A stretch of DNA of 64,000 nt from AAA164-E04 sp014239995 (GCA_029247315.1 JAQWLM010000002.1:124001-188000); one strand, 5' to 3'; positions 44,036 to 54,398 are shown, counted from the stretch's first letter. Notes: generated by a model from the sequence alone, not told the origin. Numbers and translations are program-made.

Positions 44036-45037
44036 ATGGCTTGGAGGATTCTAATAACAGCGAGAACATTCGAGGTGGTGGGGAAACCCGCCATCGAATA
44101 CCTTCTATCCAAAGGCTGTGAAGTCACCATTCCTCCCAAATGGGGACCCCTTGGAGAATCTGAATTGCTGGAGCAACTTGAGGGACACGACGCGGTCCTG
44201 TGCAGTCCGGACGCCTATGGTGCTAAGATCTTCGAATCGGAGGAAGCCAAATGCCTGAAAATCATTTCCAGATGGGGGGTGGGTTACGATTCCATAGACG
44301 TGCAGGCGGCGACATCGGCTGGCATTCCGGTGGCCTACACACCCGGTGTCCTGGATGAAGCTGTAGCGGATTATGCCTTCGCACTATTACTTACCCTGGC
44401 AAGGCGCACCTACAGCGTGCATCAAACCATGAGGGAGGGAGGCTGGCAACCGGAGTGGGGAGTCGATATCGCTGGCAAGACGATCGGCATCATTGGTTGT
44501 GGCAGGATTGGTCGCGCGGTCGCCAAAAGGGCCAAGGGCTTCAACATGCGGCTCCTTGGATATGATGTCATGCCACATAACGATGCCCGTGCGCTTGGGG
44601 TGGATTTTGTGGATCTGGATAACCTGCTTCAGGAAAGCGACTTCGTCAGCATCCATGCGGCTCTGAACGATGAAAACAGGGAAATGATTGGAGCCAAGGC
44701 CTTCCAGACCATGAAACCAAGTGCCATGCTGATCAACACGGCTCGAGGAGCCCATGTGAACGAAAAGGCACTGGCCGAAGCACTGAGAGAGGGCTGGATC
44801 AGTGGTGCCGCCCTGGACACCTACCTCACTGAACCGCTCCCAAAGGATCATCCGTTCCGCAGTACACCCAACCTTCTTTTGTCACCCCACCAGGCCTCCA
44901 GTAGTCGTGAAACAGGTGAGAGGGTTAGTATGACCGCCGCGAGAGCGATTGTGGACCTCATGGAAGGCCGGTGCCCGGAGCTCCTCGTCAACCCGGATGT
45001 CATCCACCAACCCCAGCTCCGCGCAAAAAGTAACTAG
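44036..45037 (+). CDS. D-isomer 2-hydroxyacid dehydrogenase (SerA-like)
   Basis: 333 residues from ATG 44036. The NAD site is IIGCGRIGRAVAKRA; the catalytic residues are Arg in NTARGAHVNE, Glu in DTYLTEPLP and His in SPHQASSS. It oxidises or reduces 2-hydroxyacids; no ACT domain, so not regulated like SerA of E. coli. It begins a three-gene operon with an aldolase (24-base gap) and a sulfatase, which suggests a sugar-acid pathway instead of serine synthesis. The substrate is unknown. Divergent from uvrA by 94 bases. Confidence 0.88.
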   Translation: MAWRILITARTFEVVGKPAIEYLLSKGCEVTIPPKWGPLGESELLEQLEGHDAVLCSPDAYGAKIFESEEAKCLKIISRWGVGYDSIDVQAATSAGIPVAYTPGVLDEAVADYAFALLLTLARRTYSVHQTMREGGWQPEWGVDIAGKTIGIIGCGRIGRAVAKRAKGFNMRLLGYDVMPHNDARALGVDFVDLDNLLQESDFVSIHAALNDENREMIGAKAFQTMKPSAMLINTARGAHVNEKALAEALREGWISGAALDTYLTEPLPKDHPFRSTPNLLLSPHQASSSRETGERVSMTAARAIVDLMEGRCPELLVNPDVIHQPQLRAKSN

Positions 45038-45061
45038 ACTGCAAATAATCATCTGCGTTCC

Positions 45062-45856
45062 ATGAGAACCAATCACGTTAAAGCAAAGCTCAAACGAGGC
45101 GAATCAAGCATCGGCACGTGGCTTTCAATTCCTGACCCCACCACGGCCATGCTCATGGCGAATGTCGGTTTCGACTGGCTTAACCTGAATATCGAGCATA
45201 TGCCGATCGGTGTCGAAACCGCCTCCCTTTGTTATTCGGCCATCGCGAGCACCAACACGGTACCTTTAGCGCGCCCAGCGTGGAATACAGGGGAAAACGT
45301 TAAGCGTGTTTTAGATAACGGTGGATGGGGCGTCATCCTCCCCATGATCTGTAGCAAGGATGATGCTGAGGCAGCGGTTGATGCCACCTTCTATGCCCCA
45401 CTCGGTTCACGTTCAGTGGGAGGGATGCTGCACGCTATGAGCTTCCAGACAGACCCTGCAACTTACTATGAACGTGCCAACGAGGAAATCCTGCTGGTGC
45501 TGCAACTTGAGCACATCAAGGCTATTGAGCATGCTGACGAAATCCTTAGCGTTCCAGGCGTAGATGCGTTCTTTATTGGCCCCAATGACTTGTTGAAATC
45601 CATGGGAGAAAAGCCGGGATGGAATAGCGAAAACCAAGATTTTATCGATGCCCTGCAACATCTGAGGGAAGTTGGTAAAAAATATGGCGTTGCCTCAGGG
45701 ATACATGTGGCCGATGTCGAAGCAGCGAAGAGAAGACGCGATGAGGGCTTTCAATTGATCGCGGTGGCTAGCGAGGCAGGCATGATGCTGTCGAAAGCCC
45801 AGGAGATGGCCAAGACCCTGGAATGCGGTCATGGACGTGAAGTGGCCAAATACTGA
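45062..45856 (+). CDS. HpcH/HpaI-family class II aldolase
   Basis: 264 residues. The family motifs are GTWLSIPDPTTAMLMANVGFDWL, NIEHMP (catalytic His), PLARPAWN (substrate Arg), LQLEHIKA and FIGPNDL (metal and substrate ligands). Members cleave 2-keto-3-deoxy sugar acids or related acids into pyruvate and an aldehyde with Mg2+ or Mn2+. It starts 24 bases after the dehydrogenase and 11 bases before the sulfatase. Candidate substrates are keto-deoxy-rhamnonate-type or glucarate-type acids; not decided here. Confidence 0.88.
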   Translation: MRTNHVKAKLKRGESSIGTWLSIPDPTTAMLMANVGFDWLNLNIEHMPIGVETASLCYSAIASTNTVPLARPAWNTGENVKRVLDNGGWGVILPMICSKDDAEAAVDATFYAPLGSRSVGGMLHAMSFQTDPATYYERANEEILLVLQLEHIKAIEHADEILSVPGVDAFFIGPNDLLKSMGEKPGWNSENQDFIDALQHLREVGKKYGVASGIHVADVEAAKRRRDEGFQLIAVASEAGMMLSKAQEMAKTLECGHGREVAKY

Positions 45857-45867
45857 ACCAAGCATAT

Positions 45868-47247
45868 ATGACAGCTAGGATCAGGAGGTGCTTGTACCTC
45901 CCAACCAACTTTTTCTTTGTCATGCTGTGGGCAACAGCTGCCCTTGCCAAGTCACCCAATATTGTTTTGATCGTCACAGACGATCAAGGTTATCAGGATC
46001 TAGGATGCTTTGGTTCCCCACAGATACGCACACCTAACCTGGACAGGATGGCGCTTGAGGGCATGCGGTTTAAAGATTTCTATTCCGCCAGTGCGGTCTG
46101 CTCACCTTCACGTGCAGCACTCCTCACGGGATGTTATCCCGCCCGTGTCAATATTCCAGGGGTCCTTTTTCCGCAGCACGAGATAGGCTTGAATCCGGCC
46201 GAAATCACCATCGCCGACCTGCTCAAGGAAAAAGGCTATGCCACAGCTTGCATCGGCAAATGGCATCTGGGGCACCATGCCAGCTTCCTGCCGACAAAGC
46301 AGGGATTTGACACATATTACGGAATTCCCTACAGCAACGACATGGTCATGGATCCTTCAATGCCACTCGCGCATAACATCCTGCTGCGGGAGGGCGTAAC
46401 TCCTGAAAGTATTAAAACGGAGAAACCAAAAAAAAACTGGGTACCCCTTTTACGTGATGAACAGGTGATCGAATACCCCTGTGATCAGTCGAAACTGACC
46501 CAGCGCTACACCGCAGAGGCGGTTCAGTTCCTGGAAACTCACCGGAAAAAACCTTTTTTTCTCTATATGCCACACACAATGCCCCACATCCCTCTGGCAG
46601 CGTCCTCTGATTTTCTCGGAAAAAGTCCACGTGGCTTTTACGGTGATACCATTGAGGAAATTGACTGGAGTGTGGGGCAGGTCCTGGCAACCCTGAAACG
46701 TCTGAAACTCGACAACAACACGCTGGTTGTCTACACCTCAGACAACGGTCCTTGGAACTTGAAAAATGGTCATGGAGGATCAGCACTTCCGTTGCGAGGC
46801 TTCAAGTTCCAAACCTACGAGGGCGGCATGCGGGTACCGTGTATCATGCGCTGGCCCGGAACCATCCCTGCGGGTTCCGAATGCTCTGAAATCGTCGGGT
46901 CCATCGATTTGATGCCGACTTTTGCACGCATCGTCGGAACATCGACACCATACGATCTCATCATAGACGGCATGGACATCCTGCCTCTAATGCAAGGCCG
47001 TTCTGATGCCCGATCCCCACATCAATCTTACTTCTATTACCGTGGCCGAAAACTTGAGGCCATGCGTCAAGGTTTCTGGAAAATCAGGTTCAACAAAACG
47101 ATCGAACTTTTCCATCTCGGCCACGATTTGTCCGAGACTGAAAACCTTGCCAGCAAATATCCTGCGAGGGTACGGTCGATGCTGAAGGAGATGGAGGCCT
47201 TCGATTTGTCCCTGCGCGCCAATGCGAGGCCGGAAGGGCAACTTTAA
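45868..47247 (+). CDS. Secreted type I sulfatase
   Basis: 459 residues with a signal peptide (LPTNFFFVMLWATAALA). The formylglycine site is CSPSRAALLTG (C-x-P-S-R), metal ligands are in VLIVTDDQGYQD and YTSDNGPW, and GKWHLG holds further active-site residues. It removes sulfate esters after Cys maturation by an anaerobic or aerobic sulfatase-maturing enzyme, not in the window. Marine Verrucomicrobia use such enzymes on sulfated algal polysaccharides. It is the last gene of the dehydrogenase-aldolase-sulfatase unit. Confidence 0.93.
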   Translation: MTARIRRCLYLPTNFFFVMLWATAALAKSPNIVLIVTDDQGYQDLGCFGSPQIRTPNLDRMALEGMRFKDFYSASAVCSPSRAALLTGCYPARVNIPGVLFPQHEIGLNPAEITIADLLKEKGYATACIGKWHLGHHASFLPTKQGFDTYYGIPYSNDMVMDPSMPLAHNILLREGVTPESIKTEKPKKNWVPLLRDEQVIEYPCDQSKLTQRYTAEAVQFLETHRKKPFFLYMPHTMPHIPLAASSDFLGKSPRGFYGDTIEEIDWSVGQVLATLKRLKLDNNTLVVYTSDNGPWNLKNGHGGSALPLRGFKFQTYEGGMRVPCIMRWPGTIPAGSECSEIVGSIDLMPTFARIVGTSTPYDLIIDGMDILPLMQGRSDARSPHQSYFYYRGRKLEAMRQGFWKIRFNKTIELFHLGHDLSETENLASKYPARVRSMLKEMEAFDLSLRANARPEGQL

Positions 47248-47363
47248 AATGGCGGGCTACCCCTGATCTTCACCAAACAAAACCATTGCGAATCCCAAAC
47301 AGCTCTCATTAAGCTTGGTGGGTCATCGCAGGTGCAACCTTTCCGTGCGATAGCGTTTGAATT

Positions 47364-47930
<567 letters not shown>

Positions 47931-48025
47931 AGGAGACCAAACGGAGACGTTCCAGAGCTTGTGTCCTTCTGGAAATTTTGAGCAGGGGTGTAAGGTCGCC
48001 TTGGTTGCCCGCCAGCGAGGTCTCG

Positions 48026-48439
48026 TCAAAGATGCTTCCGTCGCCTTTTGAGGTTGAGTTGTGCCAATGAGTGGGCCAAAGCTGCCTTCACAGCGGCAAG
48101 TTCTCCGTCGGAAAGTTTTTCCTGCAATCGATCCTCGGCACGTTTTCTGGCTTCTTCAGCCTTGGCCTCATCGATATTTTCTTCCGTGATGGCCATATCC
48201 GTCAGGATAGAGACCTTCTCCTGAGTGACTTGGGCAAAACCCTCACCCACAGCAAGGTAGTGTTCTTCCGATCCCTTTTTCACGATGATTTCCCCGGCCG
48301 AGACCTGGGTCATGAGTGGGGCGTGCTTGGGAAAGATGCCCATCTGGCCTTCTTGCCCCGGAAGGGTCACCATGTTGACATCCTCAGAATAAATCTTGTC
48401 CTCTGGGGTGACAATCTCGAGTTTTAATGTATCGGCCAT
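48026..48439 (-). CDS. atpC: ATP synthase F1 epsilon subunit
   Basis: 137 residues from ATG 48439. The beta-sandwich domain (LKLEIVTPEDKIYSEDVNMVTLPGQEGQMGIFPKHAPLMT) is followed by two helices (IDEAKAEEARKRAEDRL and ELAAVKAALAHSLAQLNLKRRRK). It couples the rotor to catalysis and can inhibit ATP hydrolysis. It lies 48 bases after atpD. Upstream TTG 48463 is in frame but not needed. Confidence 0.96.
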   Translation of the reverse strand: MADTLKLEIVTPEDKIYSEDVNMVTLPGQEGQMGIFPKHAPLMTQVSAGEIIVKKGSEEHYLAVGEGFAQVTQEKVSILTDMAITEENIDEAKAEEARKRAEDRLQEKLSDGELAAVKAALAHSLAQLNLKRRRKHL

Positions 48440-48487
48440 AGACGCTGAATAATGAAAAATCAAGGGTTTCTCAAGCCTTGATCAGGC

Positions 48488-49894
48488 TTAATCCTCTTCG
48501 TAAATCTCTTCGATTTTACCCTTCATGTAGAAGTTACCTTCACCAACGTCATCATGTTTACCATCAAGAATTTCCTTAAATCCTCTTACCGTGTCGGTCA
48601 CGTCCACCTGCTTACCAGGGCGACCTGTGAAAACTTCAGCAACAGAAAACGGCTGGCTGAGGAATCGCTGAATTTTACGAGCGCGGAAAACGGTAAGTTT
48701 ATCCTCGGGGGAAAGCTCGTCCATACCCAGAATGGCAATAATGTCCTGAAGATCCTTGTAACGCTGAAGAACGGTCTGGACGCCACGCGCCACTTGATAG
48801 TGTTCCTCACCGACGAGGTCCGGACTGAGTGCACGCGAGGAGGATGACAGCGGATCCACAGCGGGATAAATACCCAGCTCGGCAATGGAACGCTCCAGCA
48901 CAACCGTCGCATCCAAATGGGCAAATGTGGTGGCAGGTGCCGGATCCGTCAAATCATCAGCCGGCACATAGACGGCCTGGAACGAGGTGATGGAACCCTT
49001 CTTTGTGGATGTAATACGCTCCTGCAAATCGCCCATTTCTGCGGCAAGAGTCGGTTGGTATCCAACGGCACTCGGTGTTCGACCCAATAATGCAGAAACC
49101 TCGGATCCAGCCTGAGAAAAACGGAAGATATTGTCCACAAACAACAAAACATCCTGATTTTTCTCGTCCCTGAAATATTCGGTGATCGCCAGACCGGAAA
49201 GCGCCACCCTGAGACGCGCACCGGGAGGTTCATTCATCTGTCCGTAAACCAGTGCAATTTTGGAATCCTCAAGTTTGTCCTGATTGATTACCCCTGCATC
49301 AGACATTTCTCCATAAAGATCGTTACCTTCACGGGTGCGCTCACCCACACCGGCAAACACGGAAACACCGCCGTGTAATTTGGCAATGTTGTTAATCAAT
49401 TCCATGATCACAACGGTTTTGCCAACACCAGCACCGCCAAAGGCCCCCACCTTGCCGCCCTTGAGGAAGGGGCAGATCAGGTCAATCACCTTGATTCCTG
49501 TACTCAGGATTTCCGGGGATGTAGCTTGGTCAACCAGAGAAGGTGCCGCACGATGAATGGGATAATATTTGTCCGCTTTGAATGGGCCCCGGTCATCAAC
49601 CGGTTGACCTGTCACGTCAAAAACGCGACCCATGACACCATCACCGACAGGCATCGAAATCGCTGCACCGGTGTCAGCTACATCAAAACCCCGCTTGAGT
49701 CCCTCGGTTGAGGACATAGCCACGGCACGTACCCAGTTGTCCCCGAGGTGCTGCTGCACCTCCAAGGTGAGTTTATTATCCTGTCCCTGAACCTTGTATT
49801 CAACAGTGAGGGCATTGTAAATGGCCGGCAGCTGATCCGCGAATTCCACGTCCACCACGGGGCCAATGACTTGAACGATCTTGCCTTTGTTCAT
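48488..49894 (-). CDS. atpD: ATP synthase F1 beta subunit
   Basis: 468 residues. Walker A GGAGVGKTVV, the catalytic Glu in GVGERTREGNDLY, and DVLLFVDNIFRFSQAGSEVSALLGR identify the catalytic subunit. The ATG is at 49894. Only atpC follows; upstream on the same strand is a PQQ-like protein gene, so atpD-atpC is separated from the genes for the other subunits. The 243 bases upstream of atpD presumably hold its own promoter. Confidence 0.98.
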   Translation of the reverse strand: MNKGKIVQVIGPVVDVEFADQLPAIYNALTVEYKVQGQDNKLTLEVQQHLGDNWVRAVAMSSTEGLKRGFDVADTGAAISMPVGDGVMGRVFDVTGQPVDDRGPFKADKYYPIHRAAPSLVDQATSPEILSTGIKVIDLICPFLKGGKVGAFGGAGVGKTVVIMELINNIAKLHGGVSVFAGVGERTREGNDLYGEMSDAGVINQDKLEDSKIALVYGQMNEPPGARLRVALSGLAITEYFRDEKNQDVLLFVDNIFRFSQAGSEVSALLGRTPSAVGYQPTLAAEMGDLQERITSTKKGSITSFQAVYVPADDLTDPAPATTFAHLDATVVLERSIAELGIYPAVDPLSSSSRALSPDLVGEEHYQVARGVQTVLQRYKDLQDIIAILGMDELSPEDKLTVFRARKIQRFLSQPFSVAEVFTGRPGKQVDVTDTVRGFKEILDGKHDDVGEGNFYMKGKIEEIYEED

Positions 49895-50137
49895 CGATTT
49901 GGAAACCTGTTTTAATATTGAGCCGGCAAGTGTATTTGACTCTTTGCCAAAGCATCCACCGGCGTCAAGAGACGAGCACGTTAGGGTTTCATGCCATGGC
50001 CTGTCAAGAGGTCAATTAAACATCCCTCATGTTTAGCCAGCGAAAAATGCCCATTTGGCCTCGTGGCAGGCAAGACCGAAAACCCTTGGATCTGATGAGA
50101 ACACATTTGGCCAATATCCAATAGGCCGCCCTTGCGC

Positions 50138-51430
50138 CTATCTTTGGCTGGTAATTTTCCAAAGATGTTCACTTGTTCTGAAAAGAAGTGTGTCACTTAG
50201 AACGGCAGGTGAAGCGAGGCTACGCTCCCCCAGATCATTGCTGGCCACCACCTTCAGGCTGGATAAATCAGCCTGAATCACAGTCACCAAGCCGGACTCG
50301 CTGACAAAATAGATGCGGTTTCCCACGGCGACGGGTGAGGCACTGTAGTTGCCCCGCACCCGTTCACTCCAGTACACCTTACCACTCACAGGATCCACAC
50401 AACTCAAAATGCCTCCATCAGAAATGAAATAAAGCCCGTCTCCAACAACAATCATGGAGGGCGTGTGCGGTGCAGATCGCTTGATTTCCCATGCGATGTG
50501 GGTATCCGTCAGATCACCGCTCTGCTTGGAAAGCCGGATAGCCATCGCCTTGGGCCTGTCGTAGCCGCTACCCAGAAAAACCAGCCCAGCATGTCGCACC
50601 GGCCTGGGAATCACGGAGTAGCCTTCACCATAGCGCACCTGCCAGATCAATTGCCCATCCGCTGGGGAATAGGCCCCAACCATGCCACTGCCCGGGCTGA
50701 TAATCTGGTTTTGCCCATCGACCTCAACCACCAAGGGAGTCGCAAACGAAAATTTCTTTTTTGCGGAGGACTGACGTGGCGTTCGCCAAGCCGTGACACC
50801 ACTTTTAGCGTCAAGGGCATAGAGGGCAGGATCTTCGGCACCATCCACGCTGAAAACCAGTAATCCATCGATCAGGGCAGGCGAACCGCCGTTGCCATGG
50901 ACGGGATTATAAGGAATGACGCGTCTCCAGAGAACCTTTCCGGACTCCAAATCTAACGCTGCAGTACCAAAATGACCAAAATGAGCATAGATCTTTCCAC
51001 TATGAAGGATGGGGGTACTGCTGGCATGACTGTTCTTGGTGTGACGTCTCTTGACCGTTGCTGTATCCGGTCGGAAGATTTCGTTGGACCAGTTAAGCGA
51101 TCCACTAGCCAAGTCATATGAGCTCACAAATAGCCCAAGCCTTCCATTCTCCTCCCTGGATCCGGATAGAATGATGGACTTTTCAGCGACCACGGGAGAC
51201 GACCATCCCTTACTGAGGGTTTTCACCTTCCAGGCAATGTTGTCATTTTCAGACCATTCGGTCGGAACCCCTTTGACAAGTGCATGTCCCTGCTTACCTG
51301 GACCTCGAAATTCAGGCCAAGCGTATTCCCCGGCACTTGACACACAGGCGATGAAGAGCCCGGTTAGGCTTGTTAAAATGAATGGGCACAGCTGTACCGA
51401 CTTGTGTAGGTGCATGATCTTCTTTTCCAT
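50138..51430 (-). CDS. Secreted PQQ-like beta-propeller protein
   Basis: 430 residues from ATG 51430 (13 bases after the Spx-like gene; frame open further upstream to 51496). A signal peptide (CPFILTSLTGLFIACVSSAG) is followed by YAWPEFRGPGKQGHA, the N-terminal motif of PQQ-like propeller proteins in PVC bacteria. The blades repeat patterns such as YDLASGSLNWSNE, LDLESGKVLWRR, LDAKSGVTAWRT and VDPVSGKVYWSE. The fold matches BamB/YfgL-like proteins; there is no sign of true PQQ dehydrogenase residues. Role unknown, periplasmic. Confidence 0.82.
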   Translation of the reverse strand: MEKKIMHLHKSVQLCPFILTSLTGLFIACVSSAGEYAWPEFRGPGKQGHALVKGVPTEWSENDNIAWKVKTLSKGWSSPVVAEKSIILSGSREENGRLGLFVSSYDLASGSLNWSNEIFRPDTATVKRRHTKNSHASSTPILHSGKIYAHFGHFGTAALDLESGKVLWRRVIPYNPVHGNGGSPALIDGLLVFSVDGAEDPALYALDAKSGVTAWRTPRQSSAKKKFSFATPLVVEVDGQNQIISPGSGMVGAYSPADGQLIWQVRYGEGYSVIPRPVRHAGLVFLGSGYDRPKAMAIRLSKQSGDLTDTHIAWEIKRSAPHTPSMIVVGDGLYFISDGGILSCVDPVSGKVYWSERVRGNYSASPVAVGNRIYFVSESGLVTVIQADLSSLKVVASNDLGERSLASPAVLSDTLLFRTSEHLWKITSQR

Positions 51431-51443
51431 AGGATATGTTTCA

Positions 51444-51815
51444 TCACGGTTCCAGACGTTCGAGGAAAGCGTCCCATTCATCGGGTTTGAATCCAATCAC
51501 GCCTGCGCGGCCGTCCAGAAGAAACGGACGCTTGATCAGGTTACCATTTGCAGACAGGAGATCAATGACCTCTTGGTCGCTCAAGCTCGGCAGCTTATCC
51601 CTCATGTTCATCGCCCTGTAATCAGCGCCAGAGGTGTTGAACATGCGTTTGCGTTCTCCATTTAAAGAGGTCAGCATGACTTCCAACTCCTTTTTGGACG
51701 GCGGGCATTCACGAATGGCGATCCGCTCGTAAAGCTTACCCTTTGCATCAAGATACCGAATGGCTTTCCTGCAGGTGTCACACTTGCTGTATTCGTATAT
51801 ACGTAGGGCCTTCAT
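51444..51815 (-). CDS. Spx/ArsC-family thioredoxin-fold protein
   Basis: 123 residues from ATG 51815. The thioredoxin-like fold has the redox motif C12-D-T-C15 (EYSKCDTCRKAIRYLDAKG), then CPPSKKELEVML and the end LIKRPFLLDGRAGVIGFKPDEWD. It belongs to the Spx/YffB/ArsC group, but the CxxC motif is more like Spx/MgsR or YffB than a grx-linked ArsC; the Arg of the R-P-F segment is present. It is unrelated in fold to the LMW-type ArsC at 13433. It starts 25 bases after gltX. Confidence 0.85.
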   Translation of the reverse strand: MKALRIYEYSKCDTCRKAIRYLDAKGKLYERIAIRECPPSKKELEVMLTSLNGERKRMFNTSGADYRAMNMRDKLPSLSDQEVIDLLSANGNLIKRPFLLDGRAGVIGFKPDEWDAFLERLEP

Positions 51816-51840
51816 AATCTCATTACCATCAGTATCTTGG

Positions 51841-53214
51841 CTAGGATTCAGCATCACGCTGATTAAGCATGCAGGCAAGTGCTTTGTCAATTTCGGCGAT
51901 AACGCGCTTACGACCGAGCACCTCCATCAGGTGATATAGACTTGGCCCGGTCGTTTTTCCCGTGCATGCAAGGCGCACAGGGTGCACCAAAGCACCGACT
52001 TTGACCCCCAGTGTCTTGGCGACCGACTTGAACAACCCCTGGATTTCGGTGGAAACAAAGGTATCCATGTCAGCAAGTCCATCCCGCAGTGCCTTCGTTG
52101 AATCGTGATTTGTGAACACTAGGTGCTTGGCACTCGCATCGGCATCCCTGGAAATCTCCTCCGGGCTGCAAAAATAAAACCCCGCATAGTCCATGATTTC
52201 GGAGATTTTCTTAAGTTTTCCTGAAGTGGTTTCCACAGCAGCACGCACATAGGAGCTGTCATGGTTATCAAGTTGAACCCCCTGCCTGGCAAGCGTATTG
52301 AGCGCCAGTTGATGATATCGTTCCGCATCAAGGCCCGCCAGGTAATGGCCGTTCAGGGAAACCAGTTTATCCATGTCAAAACGAGCGTTATGACGAAGGA
52401 TTTGCGGTAAATCAAACAACGATACCACTTCCTTTAAATCCAGTCTTTGACGATCATCTTTAGGGGACCATCCAAGCAGACATAGGTAATTGACCACTGC
52501 CTCAGGAACGAACCCCTCCTCCATGTAGTTACTCATGGAGGCCCCCATGTCACGTTTACTCATCTTGGATCCATCCCCGTTGAGGATGAGTGGTATGTGC
52601 GCGTATCTCGGGCAGTTCGCACCCAGCGCGTTGCAGAGCGCAATATGTTTGGATGTGTTGGACAGGTGATCCTCCCCACGAATGACATGCGTGATTCCCA
52701 TTTCGAGGTCATCCACCACGTTCACCAGGTGAAAAACCGGTTTTCCATCAGAACGCACAATGACAAAATCCGGATCCCGCTCTTCACGGTCCGTCAGTTT
52801 GCGAGTCACGTCACCACAGACCAAGTCGGGGATGATCACCGCTTCTCGAGTCATTCGAAACTTGATGGCTCCATCACACTCATAGGCCTTGCCTTCAGAA
52901 AGTAGCCGTTGGACATGAGACTGGTAAATGGACTGCCGTTGTGACTGAAAATAAGGCCCCTTATCGCCCAGAGCAGATGCCGTGGCATCCCCGCTAACGG
53001 GTCCCTCGTCCCAGTCTAATCCCAGCCATCTCAAGCTAGAGAGGATCACATCCACAGCTTCCTGCGTGTTGCGAACGTCATCAGTGTCTTCAATACGGAG
53101 AACAAAGAGTCCACCGGTATGGCGGGCATAAAGCCAATTGAACAGAGCCGTACGAGCCCCTCCAATGTGGAGGTGACCTGTTGGGCTTGGGGCAAATCGA
53201 ACTCGTGTGCTCAT
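51841..53214 (-). CDS. gltX: Glutamyl-tRNA synthetase
   Basis: 457 residues from ATG 53214. The class I signatures are FAPSPTGHLHIGGARTALFNW (HIGH) and SKMSKRD (KMSKS). It charges tRNA-Glu and, in many bacteria, also tRNA-Gln for later amidation. The C-terminal anticodon-binding helices are complete. It leads a unit with the Spx-like gene and the PQQ-like gene. Confidence 0.97.
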   Translation of the reverse strand: MSTRVRFAPSPTGHLHIGGARTALFNWLYARHTGGLFVLRIEDTDDVRNTQEAVDVILSSLRWLGLDWDEGPVSGDATASALGDKGPYFQSQRQSIYQSHVQRLLSEGKAYECDGAIKFRMTREAVIIPDLVCGDVTRKLTDREERDPDFVIVRSDGKPVFHLVNVVDDLEMGITHVIRGEDHLSNTSKHIALCNALGANCPRYAHIPLILNGDGSKMSKRDMGASMSNYMEEGFVPEAVVNYLCLLGWSPKDDRQRLDLKEVVSLFDLPQILRHNARFDMDKLVSLNGHYLAGLDAERYHQLALNTLARQGVQLDNHDSSYVRAAVETTSGKLKKISEIMDYAGFYFCSPEEISRDADASAKHLVFTNHDSTKALRDGLADMDTFVSTEIQGLFKSVAKTLGVKVGALVHPVRLACTGKTTGPSLYHLMEVLGRKRVIAEIDKALACMLNQRDAES

Positions 53215-53372
53215 GGGGACTTGATACGATTTGAACAAGGCAAAGACAAGCCGCGTTTATCTTGAAATGAGGACGTGTCCTAAAAGAATGCAGCCCCCAG
53301 CGAGACAGAGGTGCATGACAGGCAGGATAGGTCAAGAAGTGAGTCACCCCATGATCCAGAATCAAACAGGGA

Positions 53373-54383
53373 TCAATCTATGCTGCCATCATGCTGCCGG
53401 CACTGTAATTCCTCAAGTACGAGAATGAGGCGCTGAAGGAGGGGAACCGACACGCCTTCCCCATACGCCTGCCGTACGGGTTCACAAAAAAGACTTTCCA
53501 TCTCCAGTGGAGCACCGCGCTCGTAATCAATCAGGGTCGAAGCCTTGTAAGGTCCCATGGATCGAGTGCGCACAATGAGTTGTTCAGGAAGGGCAGGATC
53601 AATGACATATCCTCGTGCTGTCGCAACGGCAGCGACCTCATCCATCAGACCTCGCACGCGCAGGGACCACGCAGGATCATCCAGAAGCGCATTGGCATCA
53701 AGACATCCACCCGCAGGCACGGCTTTGAGTCGGGAGGAGCAAGATTCGAAACCGTCATGGCCAAGAATACCGGCCACACCGAGCCCGTTAAACGGAATGT
53801 TCCACATCAGTTTTTCCCAATGAGCTTGCGCCAGGTTTTCGGTGGAACGGGACGCAATGCCTGCATGCCTAAAAAGGTCTACCATTTGCAACAGACGTGA
53901 CCCAGGCGGATGACGGTACTCACCCACAACAATGAGTCCATGATCGATATGACGAATCACACCGGGTGCAACTCGATTAAGGCAAACAAAACAAAGCCCT
54001 CCCATGATGCGTGAAGCTGGCACGAACTTGGCCAATGCCTCCTCATTACCAAGACCGTTCTGGAGCGTCATGACAACCGTGGATGCCTCAAGAAGGGGAG
54101 AAACCAGACTTTCAAGACACCCATTAGCCGTGGTCTTGAGACCGATCAGAACAAGGTCACACGGGCCGATTTTCATCGGATCGCGATGTGCATGCGGATG
54201 CACTTCAAAATCACCACGGGGACTCTTGATCCTCACTCCGTGCCGCTTTACCTGCTCGAAATCTGACCTTAACAGAAAATGGACTTCATGGTTATCTCTG
54301 CTCAACAGGGATCCATAATAAGTGCCAAGGGCACCACATCCAACAACACCAATCTTTATCGGAGATTTTACAGGAAGATCCAC
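53373..54383 (-). CDS. panE: 2-dehydropantoate 2-reductase (PanE/ApbA family)
   Basis: 336 residues from GTG 54383. The NADP site is IGVVGCGALGTYYGSLL, the catalytic Lys is in IGLKTTANG, and the C-terminal domain has WEKLMWNIPFNGLGVA and SMGPYKASTLIDYERGAPLEME. It reduces ketopantoate to pantoate for CoA synthesis. I chose GTG 54383 because the longer frame (TTG 54437) would translate through the perfect 32-base inverted repeat that lies just upstream. The family has other 2-ketoacid reductases, so PanE activity is likely but not proven. Confidence 0.82.
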   Translation of the reverse strand: MDLPVKSPIKIGVVGCGALGTYYGSLLSRDNHEVHFLLRSDFEQVKRHGVRIKSPRGDFEVHPHAHRDPMKIGPCDLVLIGLKTTANGCLESLVSPLLEASTVVMTLQNGLGNEEALAKFVPASRIMGGLCFVCLNRVAPGVIRHIDHGLIVVGEYRHPPGSRLLQMVDLFRHAGIASRSTENLAQAHWEKLMWNIPFNGLGVAGILGHDGFESCSSRLKAVPAGGCLDANALLDDPAWSLRVRGLMDEVAAVATARGYVIDPALPEQLIVRTRSMGPYKASTLIDYERGAPLEMESLFCEPVRQAYGEGVSVPLLQRLILVLEELQCRQHDGSID

Positions 54384-54398
54384 GGAGTGCTGAACGAA

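Noticed and set aside
43942..44139. Upstream extension of the uvrA frame
   Set aside because: The translation has no UvrA similarity and overlaps the divergent dehydrogenase gene; the standard start is at 43941.
51444..51815. Second arsenate reductase working with the aquaglyceroporin
   Set aside because: It is a Spx/YffB-type CxxC protein, far from the ars genes, and probably has another role.
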